A DNA stretch of 64,000 nucleotides, from positions 686,441 through 750,440 of the forward strand of contig NZ_LIVV01000002.1 of NCBI RefSeq assembly GCF_001905825.1, read 5' to 3'. The notes under the pieces are model-generated. The model searched no databases. It saw only the letters and a program-made list of their open reading frames with translations, and was not told the DNA's origin. Shown here one piece after another: positions 27,399-36,823 of this stretch. Source of the stretch: Streptomyces sp. CB02009 (lineage in GTDB: Bacteria; Actinomycetota; Actinomycetes; Streptomycetales; Streptomycetaceae). Positions within the stretch are counted from its first letter, which is position 1. Each line of letters starts with the position of its first letter. Position numbers and translations under genes: made by a program.

Positions 27399-27773
27399 AT
27401 GGCAGTCACGTTCAACCACACCATCATCGCCGCCAAGGACCGCCACGAGTCCGCGCGGTTCTTCCGGGAGCTGCTCGAACTCCCCGAGGCACCGTCCTGG
27501 GGTCCTTTCATCAACGTCCAGCTCGCCGACGGCGTGCTCATCCAGTTCGCCGAGCCCCCGATGGACATCCAGATGCAGCACTACGCCTTCCTCGTCGACG
27601 ACGAGCTGTTCGAGCGGGCGTACCAGCGGCTCTGCGACCAGGGTGTCGAGCACTGGGCCGACCCCCAGATGAAGCGGCCCGGCGAGACGAACGACGAACA
27701 CGGCGGCCGCGGGGTCTACTTCAAGGACCCGGGCGGTCACGCGTTCGAGCTGATCACGCGTCCTTACCTGTAG
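27399..27773 (+). CDS. VOC-family (glyoxalase/bleomycin-resistance fold) protein
   Basis: 124 residues with the paired beta-alpha-beta-beta-beta modules of the VOC fold. FNHTIIAAKDRHESARFFRELLEL opens it, MQHYAFLVDDELFERAYQRL is central and GGRGVYFKDPGGHAFELITRPY closes it (locators). Conserved His near the start, His in QHYAF and Glu in AFELI are the likely metal ligands. Substrate unknown; candidates are a small dioxygenase, lyase or drug-binding role. ATG 27399 follows a GCGAGG site. Confidence 0.88.
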   Translation: MAVTFNHTIIAAKDRHESARFFRELLELPEAPSWGPFINVQLADGVLIQFAEPPMDIQMQHYAFLVDDELFERAYQRLCDQGVEHWADPQMKRPGETNDEHGGRGVYFKDPGGHAFELITRPYL

Positions 27774-27793
27774 GGCGAGGCGGGGCGAACCGC

Positions 27794-27828
27794 GGCCGGC
27801 CGGGCACCCGTGCGGTGCCCGGCCGGCC
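27794..27828. terminator. Convergent terminator between VOC and amidohydrolase genes
   Basis: A perfect 15-bp stem (27794-27808 with 27814-27828) with a CGTGC-type loop sits between two convergent stops at 27773 and 27841. Confidence 0.75.
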
Positions 27829-27840
27829 CTCGGGTCCTCC

Positions 27841-29211
27841 TCAGGCCAGGAACTCGCCGTCCCTGGCCACCACGACGCCGCCGTGCACCACCATGTCGCG
27901 GCGAGGCATGTCCACGACCACCTGCGGCAGGCACTCGCCCCGGACCAGCACGAAGTCGGCCGGGGCGCCGGCCGTGAAGTCCGCGTGCGCCAGGCCCATC
28001 ACGTCCGCGCCGCCGTGCGCCGCGACGTCGTAGCAGTCCCTCAGCTCGTCGTCCAGGCGTACATCCGTGACCCAGCCGAGGATGTGCGCCCGGTGCATCA
28101 TGTCGGCGTTCCCGAACGGGCTCCACGAGTCACGCACGCCGTCCGACCCGAGCCCGACCCGCACGCCGTGCTCCCGCAGGCGCGCGATCGGCAGGACCAG
28201 CGAGTCGGACGGGGCGACCGTGGTGAGCGCGATGTCCTGGTCACCCAAGTCGGCCGCGATCGAGCCGAGTTCGCGGTCCGTCAGACCCGGCAGGCAGAAG
28301 ACATGGCTGACCGTCACCTTCCCCGCGAGGGACAGCGCCCGGGTGCGCTCCACGATGCCGCGCATCGCCTTCATGCCCTTCTCCCCGCGATCGTGCAGGT
28401 GGATGTCCACGCCCACACCATGGCGGTCCGCGATGCCGAACACGACGTCCAGCTGATCGTCGAGGGCGTTGTCGAACCCGATCGGGTCGATGCCGCCGAT
28501 CATGTCGATGAGACCCTCGCGCGCCGCCTTCTCCAGGAGTGCGGCCGTTCCCGGAGTCCGGATCACCCCGTGCTGCGGGAAGGCCACGATCTGGACGTCG
28601 AGCGCGTGACGCAACCGCTCGCGGGCCGCCGCCACGCCCTCCACCCCCGCCAGGCCGTACGCCGGTGCCACGTCCGCGTGGGCACGCATGCCGCGCGTGC
28701 CCCGCGACACGGCGTGCGACATCAGGCCGTACGCCCGCTCGGCCACCGGGCGGCGCTGGCTGCGGAACAGTTCGACGTCCTGCGACACGTAGTCGGCGAT
28801 CTCGCTCGCCGGCCGCCGCGACACCCACGACCCGCCCCAGGTCGTCTTGTCCGGGTGGATGTGCGCGTCCACGAGGGACGGCAGCGCGATCCGGCCGCCT
28901 CCGTCGACGACCTTCGCGCCGTGCGGCGCCGGTCGGTCCGAGACGCGGCCGTCGACGACCACGAGGTCCCTGGCCCGCGCCGCGCCGAACGGGCGGACGT
29001 CACGGAAGACGACCGCCCTGGCCCTGTGCCCGGAGGTGCGGGAGGCCGCCGCTTCGGCGGCGACCGGAGCCGCCGCCGCAGCGGGCCCGGCCGTGGCCGC
29101 GGCGGTGGCCGAGGCGCCCGCGAACGCCGCGGCTCCCGCCAGCATCGTGCGACGGGACAGCGCGCCGGGGGAGGCCGGGGAGGACGACTGCGGGGACGAG
29201 GACGACTGCAT
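27841..29211 (-). CDS. Tat-exported CodA-like amidohydrolase
   Basis: 456 residues. A twin-arginine signal (LSRRTMLAGAAAFAGA) is followed by an Ala-rich stretch and then a metallo-amidohydrolase resembling cytosine deaminase-type enzymes. The metal site is seen in VDAHIHPDKT, with further ligands in VDIHLHDRG, VSHVFCL and GSDGVRDSW. The fold and HxH motif are clear; the substrate is not. It is downstream of a second Tat amidohydrolase with a 199-base purine-rich gap, both behind GntR-type sites. Confidence 0.88.
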   Translation of the reverse strand: MQSSSSPQSSSPASPGALSRRTMLAGAAAFAGASATAAATAGPAAAAAPVAAEAAASRTSGHRARAVVFRDVRPFGAARARDLVVVDGRVSDRPAPHGAKVVDGGGRIALPSLVDAHIHPDKTTWGGSWVSRRPASEIADYVSQDVELFRSQRRPVAERAYGLMSHAVSRGTRGMRAHADVAPAYGLAGVEGVAAARERLRHALDVQIVAFPQHGVIRTPGTAALLEKAAREGLIDMIGGIDPIGFDNALDDQLDVVFGIADRHGVGVDIHLHDRGEKGMKAMRGIVERTRALSLAGKVTVSHVFCLPGLTDRELGSIAADLGDQDIALTTVAPSDSLVLPIARLREHGVRVGLGSDGVRDSWSPFGNADMMHRAHILGWVTDVRLDDELRDCYDVAAHGGADVMGLAHADFTAGAPADFVLVRGECLPQVVVDMPRRDMVVHGGVVVARDGEFLA

Positions 29212-29313
29212 GGGGGCTCCTTGGCGGGACGGGACGGCGAGGTCGCCGTGGTGAAGGCGGGCGGCGCGGACCGCGCCGGGTGTCCGGCGGATCCGGTGAA
29301 GGGCGCTACCGGT

Positions 29314-29394
29314 CGAGGGAGAGGCAGAGGCAGAGGCAGAGGGTGAGGGGAAGGCGCGGGGAGGGGAGCGGGAGAGGGACGGCGAGCGGGAGGT
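29314..29394. repeat. Purine-rich tract with GAGGCA triplication
   Basis: The spacer between the two amidohydrolase genes is almost only G and A on the + strand, including three tandem GAGGCA units (29321-29338) and later GAGGGGA units. Confidence 0.55.
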
Positions 29395-29410
29395 GGACGT
29401 CTCGGCCGTC

Positions 29411-30706
29411 TCAGGCCGCGACGACCCCCGCCCGTACCACCGTCACCGGACGCTTCAGCACCGCCGGGTCCGCCAGCGGGTCGCCCGGCAGCAGCAGGGC
29501 GTCGCCCGTGTGGCCGCGGGTGAGGCGGCCCGCCGTGCCGGTGAGGCCCAGGAGGCGGGCCGCGCCCGTCGTCGCCGTGCGGATCGCGTCGAGGGGCGAG
29601 AGGCCCGCGGAGTGCATCAGCTCGACCTCGCCGCCGATCGGGTCCACCACCCCGCCCGACGAGTCGGTGCCCGCGGCCAGCGGGACCCCGAGTTCGTGCG
29701 CGGCGAGGACCGCGCGCTTCAGGACCGGGAGGTACGTGCGTCCGCGCTCGGCGAGGACCGGGTCGGAGGACTCCGCCAGGCCGGCGATCGCGGTGAGGGT
29801 GGGCGTGAAGTACGTTCCCCGGCGCCGCATCTCGTGCAGGGTGCGCTCGCCGACGAAGGCGCCGTGCTCCAGGGAGCGGATGCCCGCCATGACGGCGTCG
29901 TGGCAGCCCTGTTCGCTGTAGCTGTGGCAGAGGACGCCCTTGCCGCGCCGCCGGGCCGCCGCCACGATCTCGGCGAGCTGGTCGCGCGAGTAGACCTGTG
30001 CGAGCGGGTCCTGCTCCGGGAGCCCGGCGCGTTCGTTGACCCGTGTCTTGATCACGTCCGCGCCACGCGCGAGGTTCACCTCCACCACGCGCCGCAGTGC
30101 CTCCGGGGAGCGCACTCCGTCCTTGAGGCGGGCGAGCGGGGTGAGGTCGGGGTCGGCCAGCACGGTGTCGCCGAGGTCCGGGGTGACGAACACCCCGGCG
30201 GCCGTCAGCCGCGGCGCGAGCGCGGGGCTGTGCCGGGCGAGTTCGCGGACGGCGATGTCCTGGTAGAAGGAGGTCGATCCGCTGCGTGCGCTCGTCGCGC
30301 CCTTGCGGACGGCGTCGCGCGCCTCGGCGGCGGTGCTGAGGTGGATGTGCGCGTCGACCAGGCCCGGCAGGATCCAGCGGCCGTGCGCGTCGAGCACCTC
30401 GACGCCCTGCGGCACGGCGACGGCGCCCCGGCGGCCGGCGGCCCCGACGGTGCCGTCCTCGATGACGACGACGGCGTTCTCGGTGACCCCGCCGGTGGCC
30501 GGGTCCAGGAGGGTGCCGCCCTCGATCACCAGGTGTCCCGCGCGCGGGGTGGTGCCGGGGGAGTGGCGGCCGGAGTCGGTTCGGTGGTCGCCGGCGGCGG
30601 TCGCGTGTCCCGCCGCGGCCAGGGTGCCGGCGAGGGCGGCCGCTCCGGCGAGGATGCCGCGGCGGGTCAGCTTGCTGGAGGGCGGCGGGGTGCCTTCGAC
30701 GCACAT
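29411..30706 (-). CDS. Tat-exported amidohydrolase (imidazolonepropionase/prolidase-like)
   Basis: 431 residues. The twin-arginine signal is TRRGILAGAAALAG, the mature N-terminus holds a small beta-domain, and the HxH motif is in PGLVDAHIHLST. A likely carbamylated or ligand Lys/His region is VIKTRVNERAG ... CHSYSEQGCHDA ... RSLEHGAF, and AAGTDSSGG supplies the Asp. ATG 30706 follows AGGAG. It is the first structural gene after the two GTATACCAAG sites and is probably regulated by the GntR encoded upstream. Confidence 0.87.
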   Translation of the reverse strand: MCVEGTPPPSSKLTRRGILAGAAALAGTLAAAGHATAAGDHRTDSGRHSPGTTPRAGHLVIEGGTLLDPATGGVTENAVVVIEDGTVGAAGRRGAVAVPQGVEVLDAHGRWILPGLVDAHIHLSTAAEARDAVRKGATSARSGSTSFYQDIAVRELARHSPALAPRLTAAGVFVTPDLGDTVLADPDLTPLARLKDGVRSPEALRRVVEVNLARGADVIKTRVNERAGLPEQDPLAQVYSRDQLAEIVAAARRRGKGVLCHSYSEQGCHDAVMAGIRSLEHGAFVGERTLHEMRRRGTYFTPTLTAIAGLAESSDPVLAERGRTYLPVLKRAVLAAHELGVPLAAGTDSSGGVVDPIGGEVELMHSAGLSPLDAIRTATTGAARLLGLTGTAGRLTRGHTGDALLLPGDPLADPAVLKRPVTVVRAGVVAA

Positions 30707-30743
30707 GGGTGCTCCTTGGGGGGAGTGGGCCAGGGCTTCCCCG

Positions 30744-30757
30744 TTTTGTATACCAAG
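30744..30757. promoter_or_regulatory. GntR (FCD-type) binding site 1
   Basis: TTTTGTATACCAAG contains the TNGTATACNA core typical of FCD-subgroup GntR regulators, 38 bases upstream of the amidohydrolase start. The same sequence recurs inverted at 30871-30884. Confidence 0.68.
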
Positions 30758-30870
30758 CTCACGGCGCCGGACAAGGGTGATGATCCAGGGAATCGGAAAC
30801 ACCCGTTCCGGTACAGGTTTGCCCTGTTTGATGGCTGCACCGACGGATTGAGGGGTGTGCGATCACGCAT

Positions 30871-30884
30871 CTTGGTATACGAAT
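30871..30884. promoter_or_regulatory. GntR (FCD-type) binding site 2
   Basis: CTTGGTATACGAAT is the reverse complement of ATTCGTATACCAAG, matching site 1 at eleven consecutive positions (GTATACCAAG core). It lies between the GntR stop and the amidohydrolase promoter. Confidence 0.68.
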
Positions 30885-30912
30885 GATGGGCGGCGCTCGG
30901 CCACCCGTACCC

Positions 30913-31611
30913 TCAGTGCTCGCCGAAGAGGGACCGCAGCGCCACGGCCCGGCTGTCCCGCACGTGCAGCAGGGTGCTCGCCGCGGCGGCCTCCGCGTCC
31001 CCCGCGGCGATGTGCCGGTACATCTCGGCGTGCTGGGCCCGCATGTGCGCGGGCTCCTCGCGCAGGCCGAACACGAGCCGCAGCTGCCAGCTCAGCTGCT
31101 CCATCGTGCGGGCGAGCAGCGGGTTGCCCGACATGGCCACCATGCTCTCGTGGAACGCCGTGTGGGCCGCCACCTCGCGGGTCGCCTCGTCCGCCGCGGC
31201 CGCAGACTCGGCCTGGTGCAGGGCCGCTTCGAGGGCGGCGAGTCCCTCGGTGTCGCCCGCCGCGCGCGCCCGCGCCGCGAGCCGGGAGGCCTGGACCGTG
31301 AGCGGCTCCCACACCTCGTAGAGGTGCTCCACGTCGGCGCGCTCCAGGCGCCGGACGCGTACGCCGCTGTGCGGGAGCAGCTCCAGGAGCCCCTCGGTGA
31401 CCAGGGCGCGCAGCGCCTCGCGTACCGGGACCCGAGACATGCCGAGCTCCTCCGCGACCTCCCGCTCGACGAGGCGGGCTCCCTGGGCGTACCGCCGGTC
31501 CACGATCCGCTGGAGGACCGCCTCACGCGCGCGCGTGCTCAGCGGGGCGGGGGCGGGGGGAGAGGCGCCGTCGCCCGCGGCAGTCGAGTCGGTCCGTCGT
31601 CCGTCCGTCAC
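30913..31611 (-). CDS. GntR-family regulator, FCD subgroup
   Basis: 232 residues. The winged HTH (LSTRAREAVLQRIVDRRYAQG ... VAEELGMSRVPVREALRALVTEGLL, locators) is followed by an all-helical FCD ligand domain with the metal-ligand pattern AHTAFHESMV and HAEMYRHIAAGD. GTG 31611 was chosen as the start just ahead of the HTH domain's variable Ala/Pro leader. Regulators of this type bind GTATAC-centred sites, two of which lie right after this gene. Confidence 0.9.
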   Translation of the reverse strand: MTDGRRTDSTAAGDGASPPAPAPLSTRAREAVLQRIVDRRYAQGARLVEREVAEELGMSRVPVREALRALVTEGLLELLPHSGVRVRRLERADVEHLYEVWEPLTVQASRLAARARAAGDTEGLAALEAALHQAESAAAADEATREVAAHTAFHESMVAMSGNPLLARTMEQLSWQLRLVFGLREEPAHMRAQHAEMYRHIAAGDAEAAAASTLLHVRDSRAVALRSLFGEH

Positions 31612-31818
31612 GCGCCCCGACCTCTTCCCTGCTCCGCCGTGCTGTCCGTCCCCCGTTCGGGGTGCCCGGGGCGAGGATACGTCGGCCCGCCGACAGCCAC
31701 CGGTCAAGCGGTCGGGGTCTGTTGGTCCGCACGGTTCGGCCCCGGCTGTGGTACTGCCTTACAGAGACTTCGTCAGATTTGTGGTGAAATGCTGCTTTGC
31801 CGGTGAAAGGTGCCATCT

Positions 31819-33543
31819 GTGTCGCAGGAAGATCAGGGGCCGGACGGTGGCCGAACAGGCGCCGAACGGGGCGGGCTGCCGGTGACGGCGAATCTGCCGG
31901 GCCGCCCCGACCACCACCATCGGGCCCGTACGGACCGGATCGTGTTCGGTGTCACCGCCGTCCTCACCGTGGCGTTCGTCGTCTGGGGCGCCACGGCCAC
32001 GGACAGCCTGGAGAGCGTGTCGAGCGACCTCCTCGACGGGCTCATCCGCAACGGCGGCTGGGCGTTCATGCTGGCCGCGTCCGGCTTCGTCGTCTTCGCG
32101 CTCTGGCTGGCCATCAGCCGCTACGGCCGGATCACGCTCGGCCAGGAGGGCGAGGGCCCGGAGTTCCGGACGGTGTCGTGGATCGCCATGATGTTCAGCG
32201 CCGGTATGGGGATCGGCCTGATGTTCTACGGGGTGAGCGAACCGCTCGCCCACTACGGCACCCCGCCCCCCGGCACCCGCCCGCTGGACTCGGCCGAGCG
32301 CATGCAGACCGCCATGGCCACCACGCTCTTCCACTGGACGCTTCACCCGTGGGCCATCTACGCGGTCGTCGGCCTCGCCATCGCGTACTCCACGTTCCGG
32401 CGGCGGCGCCGGCAGACGATCAGCGCCGTGTTCGTCCCGCTGATCGGCGAGAAGGCGGCGTACGGCGGGCCCGGGCGGGTCATCGACATCCTGGCGATCT
32501 TCGCCACGCTGTTCGGCTCCGCGGCCTCGCTCGGCCTGGGCGCGCTCCAGATCGGGAGCGGCTTCGAGGAGCTGGGCTGGATGGAGAAGACCGGCACCGG
32601 GCTGCTCGTCGCCATCATCGCCGTACTGACCGTGGCCTTCGTCTTCTCCGCCATCTCCGGTGTGGAGAAGGGCATCCAGTGGCTCTCCAACATCAACATG
32701 GTGCTCGCCGGGATCCTCGCCCTCTTCGTGTTCATCGCGGGCCCCACCATCATCGTGCTCGACCTGCTGCCCACCTCCATCGCCGCCTACATCGACGACC
32801 TGCCGCAGCTCGCCGGCCGCACGGAGGCGACCAGCGGTGCGGAGATCCACGACTGGCTGGGCAGCTGGACCGTCTTCTACTGGGCCTGGTGGATCTCCTG
32901 GACGCCCTTCGTCGGCATGTTCATCGCCCGGATCAGCCGGGGCCGCACCATCCGCCAGTTCGTCGGCGGAGTCATCCTGGTGCCCAGCACCGTGAGCCTG
33001 GTCTGGTTCGCCATCTTCGGCGGAACGGCGATGAAGCTCAGGGAACAGGGTGATCTGGCGGGCGAGTCGACCCCGGAGGGGCAGCTCTTCGGTGTGCTCC
33101 AGGAGTTCCCGATCACCGGCACCATGAGCCTGCTCGTGATGATCCTCGTCGGCATCTTCTTCGTGTCGGGCGCGGACGCCGCCTCGATCGTCATGGGCAC
33201 CCTGTCCCAGCGGGGCGCCTTCGAACCGACCCGCCCCGTGGTGGTGTTCTGGGGCGTCGTGACCGGCGCGGTCGCCGCCATCATGCTCCTCATCGGCGAC
33301 GGCCAGGGCGACGCCCTCGCGGGCCTGCAGAACCTCACGATCCTGGTGGCGGCGCCGTTCGTGCTGGTCATGATCGGCATGTGCGTGGCCCTGATGCGGG
33401 ACCTCCGCAGGGACCCGCTGATCGTGCGTGGCGAGGTCGGCGCGGAGGTCGTCGAACTCGCCGTGATCGCCGGCCACGAGCAGTACGACGGCGACTTCGA
33501 GCTCAGGATCGGCCCCGGGACGCAGGACGCCGACGCGCCCTGA
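31819..33543 (+). CDS. BCCT-family betaine/choline/carnitine transporter
   Basis: 574 residues, about twelve membrane helices. The family signature WTVFYWAWWISWTPFVGMFIARISRGRT (locator) and MMFSAGMGIGLMFYGVSEP are present, the Met-Gly-Ile-Gly stretch being typical of sodium- or proton-coupled betaine carriers. GTG 31819 was chosen because AAAGGTG lies six bases upstream; GTG 31810 overlaps that site. It is divergent from gntR and convergent with the sugar importer. Substrate is probably a trimethylammonium compound, as osmoprotectant or carbon source. Confidence 0.92.
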   Translation: MSQEDQGPDGGRTGAERGGLPVTANLPGRPDHHHRARTDRIVFGVTAVLTVAFVVWGATATDSLESVSSDLLDGLIRNGGWAFMLAASGFVVFALWLAISRYGRITLGQEGEGPEFRTVSWIAMMFSAGMGIGLMFYGVSEPLAHYGTPPPGTRPLDSAERMQTAMATTLFHWTLHPWAIYAVVGLAIAYSTFRRRRRQTISAVFVPLIGEKAAYGGPGRVIDILAIFATLFGSAASLGLGALQIGSGFEELGWMEKTGTGLLVAIIAVLTVAFVFSAISGVEKGIQWLSNINMVLAGILALFVFIAGPTIIVLDLLPTSIAAYIDDLPQLAGRTEATSGAEIHDWLGSWTVFYWAWWISWTPFVGMFIARISRGRTIRQFVGGVILVPSTVSLVWFAIFGGTAMKLREQGDLAGESTPEGQLFGVLQEFPITGTMSLLVMILVGIFFVSGADAASIVMGTLSQRGAFEPTRPVVVFWGVVTGAVAAIMLLIGDGQGDALAGLQNLTILVAAPFVLVMIGMCVALMRDLRRDPLIVRGEVGAEVVELAVIAGHEQYDGDFELRIGPGTQDADAP

Positions 33544-33556
33544 ACCACCCGACGGG

Positions 33557-34843
33557 TCACGCCCTGCCCGCCGCCTTCTGGGTGCGGCGGGACAGGGAGT
33601 CCACGACCACGGCGGCCAGCAGGACCGAACCCGTGATCATGAACTGGACGGCGTTGCTCACGCCCATGATGTTCATCCCGGACTGGATGGAGCCGATCAC
33701 GAGCGCACCGAGCAGCGCCGACCAGACGGTGCCGCGGCCGCCGAACAGACTCGTACCGCCGATGACGGCCGCGGCGATCACGTTCATCAGGAGGTTGCCG
33801 CCGCCGGAGGTCTGGCTCGCGGACTGGATCTGCCCGGCGAGGAAGAGGCCGCCGACCGCCGCCATGGTCCCGGCGATCGAGAAGACGGACATCCGGACGA
33901 ACGGCACGCTGATGCCCGCCCGGCGCGCGCCCTCGATGTTGCCGCCCACCGCGAAGATCCGGCGGCCGTACGTGGTGCGCCGGAGGACGAAGTCCAGCAG
34001 CACCAGCACGATCAGGAAGATCAGCAGGGCCAGCGGAAGCCCCTGGTACTGGTTGAGGATGTACGCCGTGACGAAGGCGAGGGCCGCGATCACGACGGTC
34101 CGCAGGACGATCTCGGCGATCGGACGGAACGGCACCCGGGCCTTCCGGCGGCGCCCGGCGTCCAGCAGCGAGGCCGTCAGGAACAGTCCCACCCCGACAG
34201 CGGCCGTCACATAGGCGGCCGCCGGGCTGTGGTAGATCGTCGAGTACAGCTTGGACACGATGCTCTCGCTCGGGATGTTGACCGTGCCGCTGCTGCCCAG
34301 CACCTGGAGCATGAGCCCGTTCCAGGCGAGGTTGCCCGCCAGGGTCACCACGAACGCCGGTACGCCGACCTTCGCGAAGAAGAACCCCTGGATGAGCCCG
34401 ACGGCGGCGCCGCCGGCGATGGCGACGAGCAGCGCGAGCCACTCGTTCATGCCGTTCAGGACGTTGAGCACGGCGAAGATCGCGGCGCAGAGACCGCTGA
34501 CCGAGCCGACGGAGAGGTCGATCTCGCCGAGCAGCAGGACGAAGACGATGCCGACCGCGATCATGCCCGTGCCGACGATCTGCTGACTGAGGTCGGACAG
34601 GTTCTGGGCCGAGAGGAACGTGCTGTTCAGACTGCCGAAGACCGTCCAGATGATGATCACGGCGAGCACGACGGGCAGCGAACCCAGTTCGCCGCTGCGC
34701 AGCTTGCGCCGGAACTCGCCGAGGTACCCCTTGACGCCCTCCTCGCGGACGAGGAGACGGGTGTCGACGGCGGGCACGGCACCGGGTGCCGGTTCCTGGC
34801 CCGCGTCGGAGCCGGAGGGGTCGCGGCCTCGGTCGCCTCTCAT
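33557..34843 (-). CDS. Xylose-type sugar ABC transporter permease
   Basis: 428 residues, BPD-type RbsC/XylH permease with eight to ten helices and the hallmark LLLGEIDLSVGSVSGL and GGRGTVWSALLGALVIGSIQSGMNIMGVS (locators). A 50-residue charged cytoplasmic N-terminus is longer than usual. It is the last gene of a receptor-ATPase-permease operon; its ATG overlaps the ATPase stop (ATGA). Confidence 0.93.
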   Translation of the reverse strand: MRGDRGRDPSGSDAGQEPAPGAVPAVDTRLLVREEGVKGYLGEFRRKLRSGELGSLPVVLAVIIIWTVFGSLNSTFLSAQNLSDLSQQIVGTGMIAVGIVFVLLLGEIDLSVGSVSGLCAAIFAVLNVLNGMNEWLALLVAIAGGAAVGLIQGFFFAKVGVPAFVVTLAGNLAWNGLMLQVLGSSGTVNIPSESIVSKLYSTIYHSPAAAYVTAAVGVGLFLTASLLDAGRRRKARVPFRPIAEIVLRTVVIAALAFVTAYILNQYQGLPLALLIFLIVLVLLDFVLRRTTYGRRIFAVGGNIEGARRAGISVPFVRMSVFSIAGTMAAVGGLFLAGQIQSASQTSGGGNLLMNVIAAAVIGGTSLFGGRGTVWSALLGALVIGSIQSGMNIMGVSNAVQFMITGSVLLAAVVVDSLSRRTQKAAGRA

Positions 34844-35622
34844 CGCTCCTCCTCCTGCTCCCGCTTACGGGCCTGGCGGCGGGTGACCGCGCTGTCGCTG
34901 GCCCCCGTGATCGCGGAGATGATCTCCTCCGTGGTCGTCGAGCGCTTGTCGAAGAAGCCGTTGTTCCGGCCGAGGCGCATCACCGCGATCCGGTCGGCGA
35001 CCGCCATCACGTCCACCATGTTGTGGCTGATCAGAATGGTCCCGAGACCCTGCTCGCGGAGCCGGTCGACCAGGTCGAGGACCTCGGCGGTCTGCTCCAC
35101 GCCCAGGGCGGCGGTGGGCTCGTCCAGGATGACGACCTTCGGTGCGCCGATCAGCGAACGGGCGATCGCCACCGTCTGGCGCTGACCGCCGGAGAGGGAC
35201 GCCACGGGGATGCGGACGCTCGGGATGCGGATGGACAGCGTGTCGAGCAGCTCGCGCGCCCGCTGGTCCATGCGGACCTCGTCGAGCACGCCGAAGCGCC
35301 GCAGCTCCCGGCCGAGGAACAGGTTGGCGACCACGTCGAGGTTGTCGCACAGCGCCAGGTCCTGGTAGACGGTGGCGATGCCGAGGTGCTGCGCGTCGTG
35401 CGGCCGGCTGATGCTGACCGGCTTCCCCTCCCAGGTGATGACGCCCTCGTCGGGCGGGTTCACCCCGGCGATCGACTTGACGGCGGTCGACTTGCCGGCG
35501 CCGTTGTCGCCGACCAGCGCGACCACCTCACCGGGGTGGACGTCCAGGTCGAAGTCCTTCAGCGCCTGGACCGCGCCGAACCGCTTGGAGATCCCCCGCA
35601 GTGAGAGCACGGGATCCGGCAA
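34840..35622 (-). CDS. Xylose-type sugar ABC transporter ATPase (single-domain)
   Basis: 260 residues with Walker A GDNGAGKST, signature LSGGQRQTVAIARSL, Walker B VVILDEPTAALG and H-loop LISHNM. Unlike RbsA/XylG it has a single ATPase domain. The TTG start at 35622 was selected because GGAGGAGG lies eight bases upstream; a GTG at codon 5 is possible. It powers the permease that follows. Confidence 0.9.
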   Translation of the reverse strand: MPDPVLSLRGISKRFGAVQALKDFDLDVHPGEVVALVGDNGAGKSTAVKSIAGVNPPDEGVITWEGKPVSISRPHDAQHLGIATVYQDLALCDNLDVVANLFLGRELRRFGVLDEVRMDQRARELLDTLSIRIPSVRIPVASLSGGQRQTVAIARSLIGAPKVVILDEPTAALGVEQTAEVLDLVDRLREQGLGTILISHNMVDVMAVADRIAVMRLGRNNGFFDKRSTTTEEIISAITGASDSAVTRRQARKREQEEER

Positions 35623-35734
35623 AGGAACCGCCTCCTCCGCTCGCCCGCTCGCGCGGGTCCGGACCCCGCCGGGACGGATGCCGCCCGGGCGGGACGTCCC
35701 GGGCGGAAGCGCCCGGGACGGAAACGCCGTGCCG

Positions 35735-36823
35735 CTACTGGAGGCCGGCCTCCTTGCAGGCAGCGGCGTACGTCGGGGTGCAGATCTCCTGGACCGTGTA
35801 CAGGCCGTCCTTGACGACCGTGTCCTTGATGTTGGTCTTGTCGACCACGACAGGCGTGAGCAGGTTGGCCGGGACCTTCTGGCCACTGCCGCTGGTGACG
35901 GTGGTGGGGACCAGGTCGGCCGGCAGCTGCTTGCCCTCGGCGAAGTCGACCGCCATGGTGGCCGCGATGTCCGCCTCCGGCTTGTACGGCTTCATGATGG
36001 TGATCGTCTGGGTGCCGAGCAGGATCCGCTGGATCGCGTCGAGCTGGGCGTCCTGGCCGGTCAGCGGCACGTTGATGCCCGCCGCCTTCAGGGCGGTGGA
36101 GATACCGGCCGCCAGTCCGTCGTTGGCCGAGTACACGCCGACGATGTTGTCCTTGCCCAGGGCGCTGATCGCGCCGGACATCTGCTGGTTGGCGTTGTTC
36201 GGGTCCCAGTTCGGCGTGTCGTACTCCTTGCCGATCTTCACCTTGCCGTCCAGGACCGAGTGCGCGCCGGCCTTGAACTCCGCCGCGTTGGGGTCGGTCG
36301 GCGACCCGTTGTGCATGACGATCTGGCCGCTCCCGGCCTTGTCGCCGAGCGCGTCGAGGAGCGCCTGGCCCTGCAGCTCGCCCACCTTGCGGTTGTCGTA
36401 CGAGACGTACGAGTCGACCGGGCCCTGCGCGAGACGGTCGTACGCGACGACCTTCACACCCGCGTCGTGGGCCTTCTGCACGGAGGACTGGATCGACTTG
36501 GCGTCCACGGCGTCCAGGATCAGGACCTTGTCGCCCTTGGCGAGCGCGGTGTTCACCTGCTGCTGCTGGGTGTTCGCGCTCTCGGCGGCGTTGTAGTAGT
36601 CGATCTGGGCGTCGGGCGCCAGTTCCTTGATCTTGGCCTCGATGTAGGGCCGGTCGAACTTCTCGTACCGTGTGGTCTTGCTCTCCGGCAGCAGCAGGCC
36701 GATCCTCACGTCCTGCCGCGCCGACTCGGCGCCCGGCTGGACGGCCCCGCTGGTCGCCACGGCGCCCAGGCACAGGGCGGTGGCTCCGGCGAGGGCTATC
36801 GCGCCCCGCAATGTACGGGTCAT
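35735..36823 (-). CDS. Xylose-type sugar-binding lipoprotein/periplasmic-like receptor
   Basis: 362 residues, XylF/RbsB-like. A signal peptide (MTRTLRGAIALAGATALCLGA) has a Cys at position 18 but no clear lipobox. The mature protein has the two-lobe pattern DVRIGLLLPESKTTRYEKFDRP and NTALAKGDKVLILDAVDAKS, ending with CTPTYAAACKEAGLQ (locators). ATG 36823 follows GGAG. It delivers a pentose or related sugar to the permease/ATPase pair encoded downstream. Confidence 0.92.
   Translation of the reverse strand: MTRTLRGAIALAGATALCLGAVATSGAVQPGAESARQDVRIGLLLPESKTTRYEKFDRPYIEAKIKELAPDAQIDYYNAAESANTQQQQVNTALAKGDKVLILDAVDAKSIQSSVQKAHDAGVKVVAYDRLAQGPVDSYVSYDNRKVGELQGQALLDALGDKAGSGQIVMHNGSPTDPNAAEFKAGAHSVLDGKVKIGKEYDTPNWDPNNANQQMSGAISALGKDNIVGVYSANDGLAAGISTALKAAGINVPLTGQDAQLDAIQRILLGTQTITIMKPYKPEADIAATMAVDFAEGKQLPADLVPTTVTSGSGQKVPANLLTPVVVDKTNIKDTVVKDGLYTVQEICTPTYAAACKEAGLQ

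Noticed and set aside
29314..29394. Small protein encoded in the purine-rich spacer between amidohydrolase genes
   Set aside because: Simple-sequence composition and no ribosome site linked to a sensible frame.
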